NCBI RefSeq assembly: GCF_016925615.1
Contig: NZ_CP070499.1
Location: forward strand, 1-64,000
Origin: Natronosporangium hydrolyticum
GTDB lineage: Bacteria; Actinomycetota; Actinomycetes; Mycobacteriales; Micromonosporaceae
Length of the DNA: 64,000 nt
Direction: 5' to 3'
Shown here: positions 63,309 to 64,000 of the stretch, in pieces
Numbering within the stretch: the first letter of the stretch is position 1
Layout of the letters: the number at the start of each line of letters is the position of its first letter
Program-made: the position numbers and the translations under genes
Notes under the pieces: model-generated
What the model was told of the DNA's origin: nothing
Seen by the model: the letters and a program-made list of their open reading frames with translations, nothing else
Databases searched by the model: none

Positions 63309-64000
63309 ATGTCGCGCCACGGACCGCCCCGGGAGCCGGGGCCCCCCGGTCCCGGTGACTACGGCCCGCCGACCGACCCGTGGGACGCCGGTGGTCACCC
63401 GCCGGAGCGTTACGACCGGGGTGGCTACCCGCCGCGGGGGCAGGAGCCGGTGGGCCATGGGCCGCCCGGGCCGCCCTACGCTGACCGGCCGGAGTACGGC
63501 GGTCCGGAGTACGGTCCGCCCGGCTATCCCGATCCGGGCTACCCCGATCCGGGCTACCCCGATCCGGGCGGTTTCGACCAGGCTGGTTACCCCCGGGGCG
63601 AGAGCTACCCAGATGACCGGTACGCCGACGGCCGGTATGACGAGCCGCCGTACGACGAGCGGCCGTACGGGGACGCGCCGTACGGGGACGCTCCGCATCG
63701 GGACTCGCCGTATCGGGATGAGCCGGATGACGACGCGGCGGTGACGGTGGTGCCCGGGGCCGGGCCCGGTGGCCCGGCTCGCCGGCCGGTCGCCCTCTAC
63801 GCGGTGGTCACCGTGCTGGTGCTGCTGGCGGCGGTGGGGGTCGGGTATGCGCTTTATCTGCTTACCGGGCAAGACGACGAGGGTGGCTCGGGCGCGGTGG
63901 ACCAGGATGTGGTCCCGGACCCGAGCGCGACCCCCGACCCCGACTCCCCGGATTTCGACAACACCGGCATGAACGCGGCGATGGCCCGGGTGGACGACTG
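63309..64000 (+). CDS. Low-complexity Pro/Gly/Tyr-rich membrane protein, 3' truncated
   Basis: An open frame from an ATG preceded by a strong AGGAGG site that runs off the window end without a stop (230 codons seen). The N-terminal ~150 residues are disordered and rich in Pro, Gly, Tyr and Asp, with three 15-bp tandem units GGCTACCCCGATCCG at 63522-63566 (YPDPG repeats). Next comes one transmembrane helix (PVALYAVVTVLVLLAAVGVGYALYLL) and an acidic outside stretch. The cytoplasmic disordered part before a single helix is typical of actinobacterial envelope proteins of unknown function. Function cannot be assigned. Confidence 0.72.
   Translation, partial: MSRHGPPREPGPPGPGDYGPPTDPWDAGGHPPERYDRGGYPPRGQEPVGHGPPGPPYADRPEYGGPEYGPPGYPDPGYPDPGYPDPGGFDQAGYPRGESYPDDRYADGRYDEPPYDERPYGDAPYGDAPHRDSPYRDEPDDDAAVTVVPGAGPGGPARRPVALYAVVTVLVLLAAVGVGYALYLLTGQDDEGGSGAVDQDVVPDPSATPDPDSPDFDNTGMNAAMARVDD

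Overview
The window is about 64 kb of very GC-rich actinobacterial chromosome that opens on dnaA. The order dnaA - oriC - dnaN - gnd - recF - DUF721 - gyrB - gyrA - DUF3566 protein - tRNA-Ile(GAU) - DLW-39 peptide - tRNA-Ala(UGC) is the replication-origin neighbourhood of filamentous actinomycetes. The long proline-rich DnaA linker, a GerW/YtfJ-type spore protein, a mycothiol-type maleylpyruvate isomerase-fold protein and the tadA-associated gene fit a Micromonosporaceae-like organism. That placement is inferred from gene content, not from any database search.

Layout. 1-13.3 kb: replication initiation and gyrase core. 13.2-17.1 kb: a small island bounded by a 46-bp direct repeat of the tRNA-Ala 3' half. 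It holds a nucleotidyltransferase, a PIN-domain toxin with an excisionase-like HTH partner, and a HicBA pair; no integrase is visible. 17.3-24.3 kb: a DksA/TraR-like zinc finger, two divergent SDR/TetR modules with visible palindromic operators, a DHA2-type exporter and a divergent BBE-type flavin oxidase. 24.4-31.9 kb: mixed housekeeping genes (DUF1992, GerW, AlkB, methyltransferase, proS with an adjacent YbaK-type deacylase, SGNH hydrolase). 32.0-39.2 kb: a leucine/branched-acyl-CoA catabolic cluster (TetR, biotin carboxylase, HMG-CoA lyase, carboxyltransferase, acyl-CoA dehydrogenase) interrupted by a DUF4143-type ATPase gene and a four-copy 23-bp repeat. 39.3-53.4 kb: two STAND/TPR proteins, tadA and partner, tyrA, mtnA, an M48 membrane protease, an HHH-PHP protein and two exporters. 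53.4-64 kb: SnoaL-like protein, fdhD, DUF4192, GNAT, fructosamine kinase, moaA-moaD, a membrane metallophosphoesterase, a PHP-UvrD fusion helicase and a truncated membrane protein at the window edge.

Themes. Several genes cooperate: tadA with its associated protein; moaA, moaD and fdhD in molybdenum-cofactor and formate dehydrogenase maturation; proS and the deacylase in proline aminoacylation fidelity; and the acyl-CoA cluster under a TetR protein with AACG-N2-CGTT palindromes at both halves. The most distinctive non-coding signals are a dispersed family of GATCATG-based palindromes in five intergenic spots, one of them a perfect 62-bp palindrome; the 23-bp phased repeats before the HMG-CoA lyase gene; and the tRNA-Ala island with a chimeric internal junction. 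Many start codons are GTG, and several divergent pairs have almost no spacer, so leaderless transcripts are likely.
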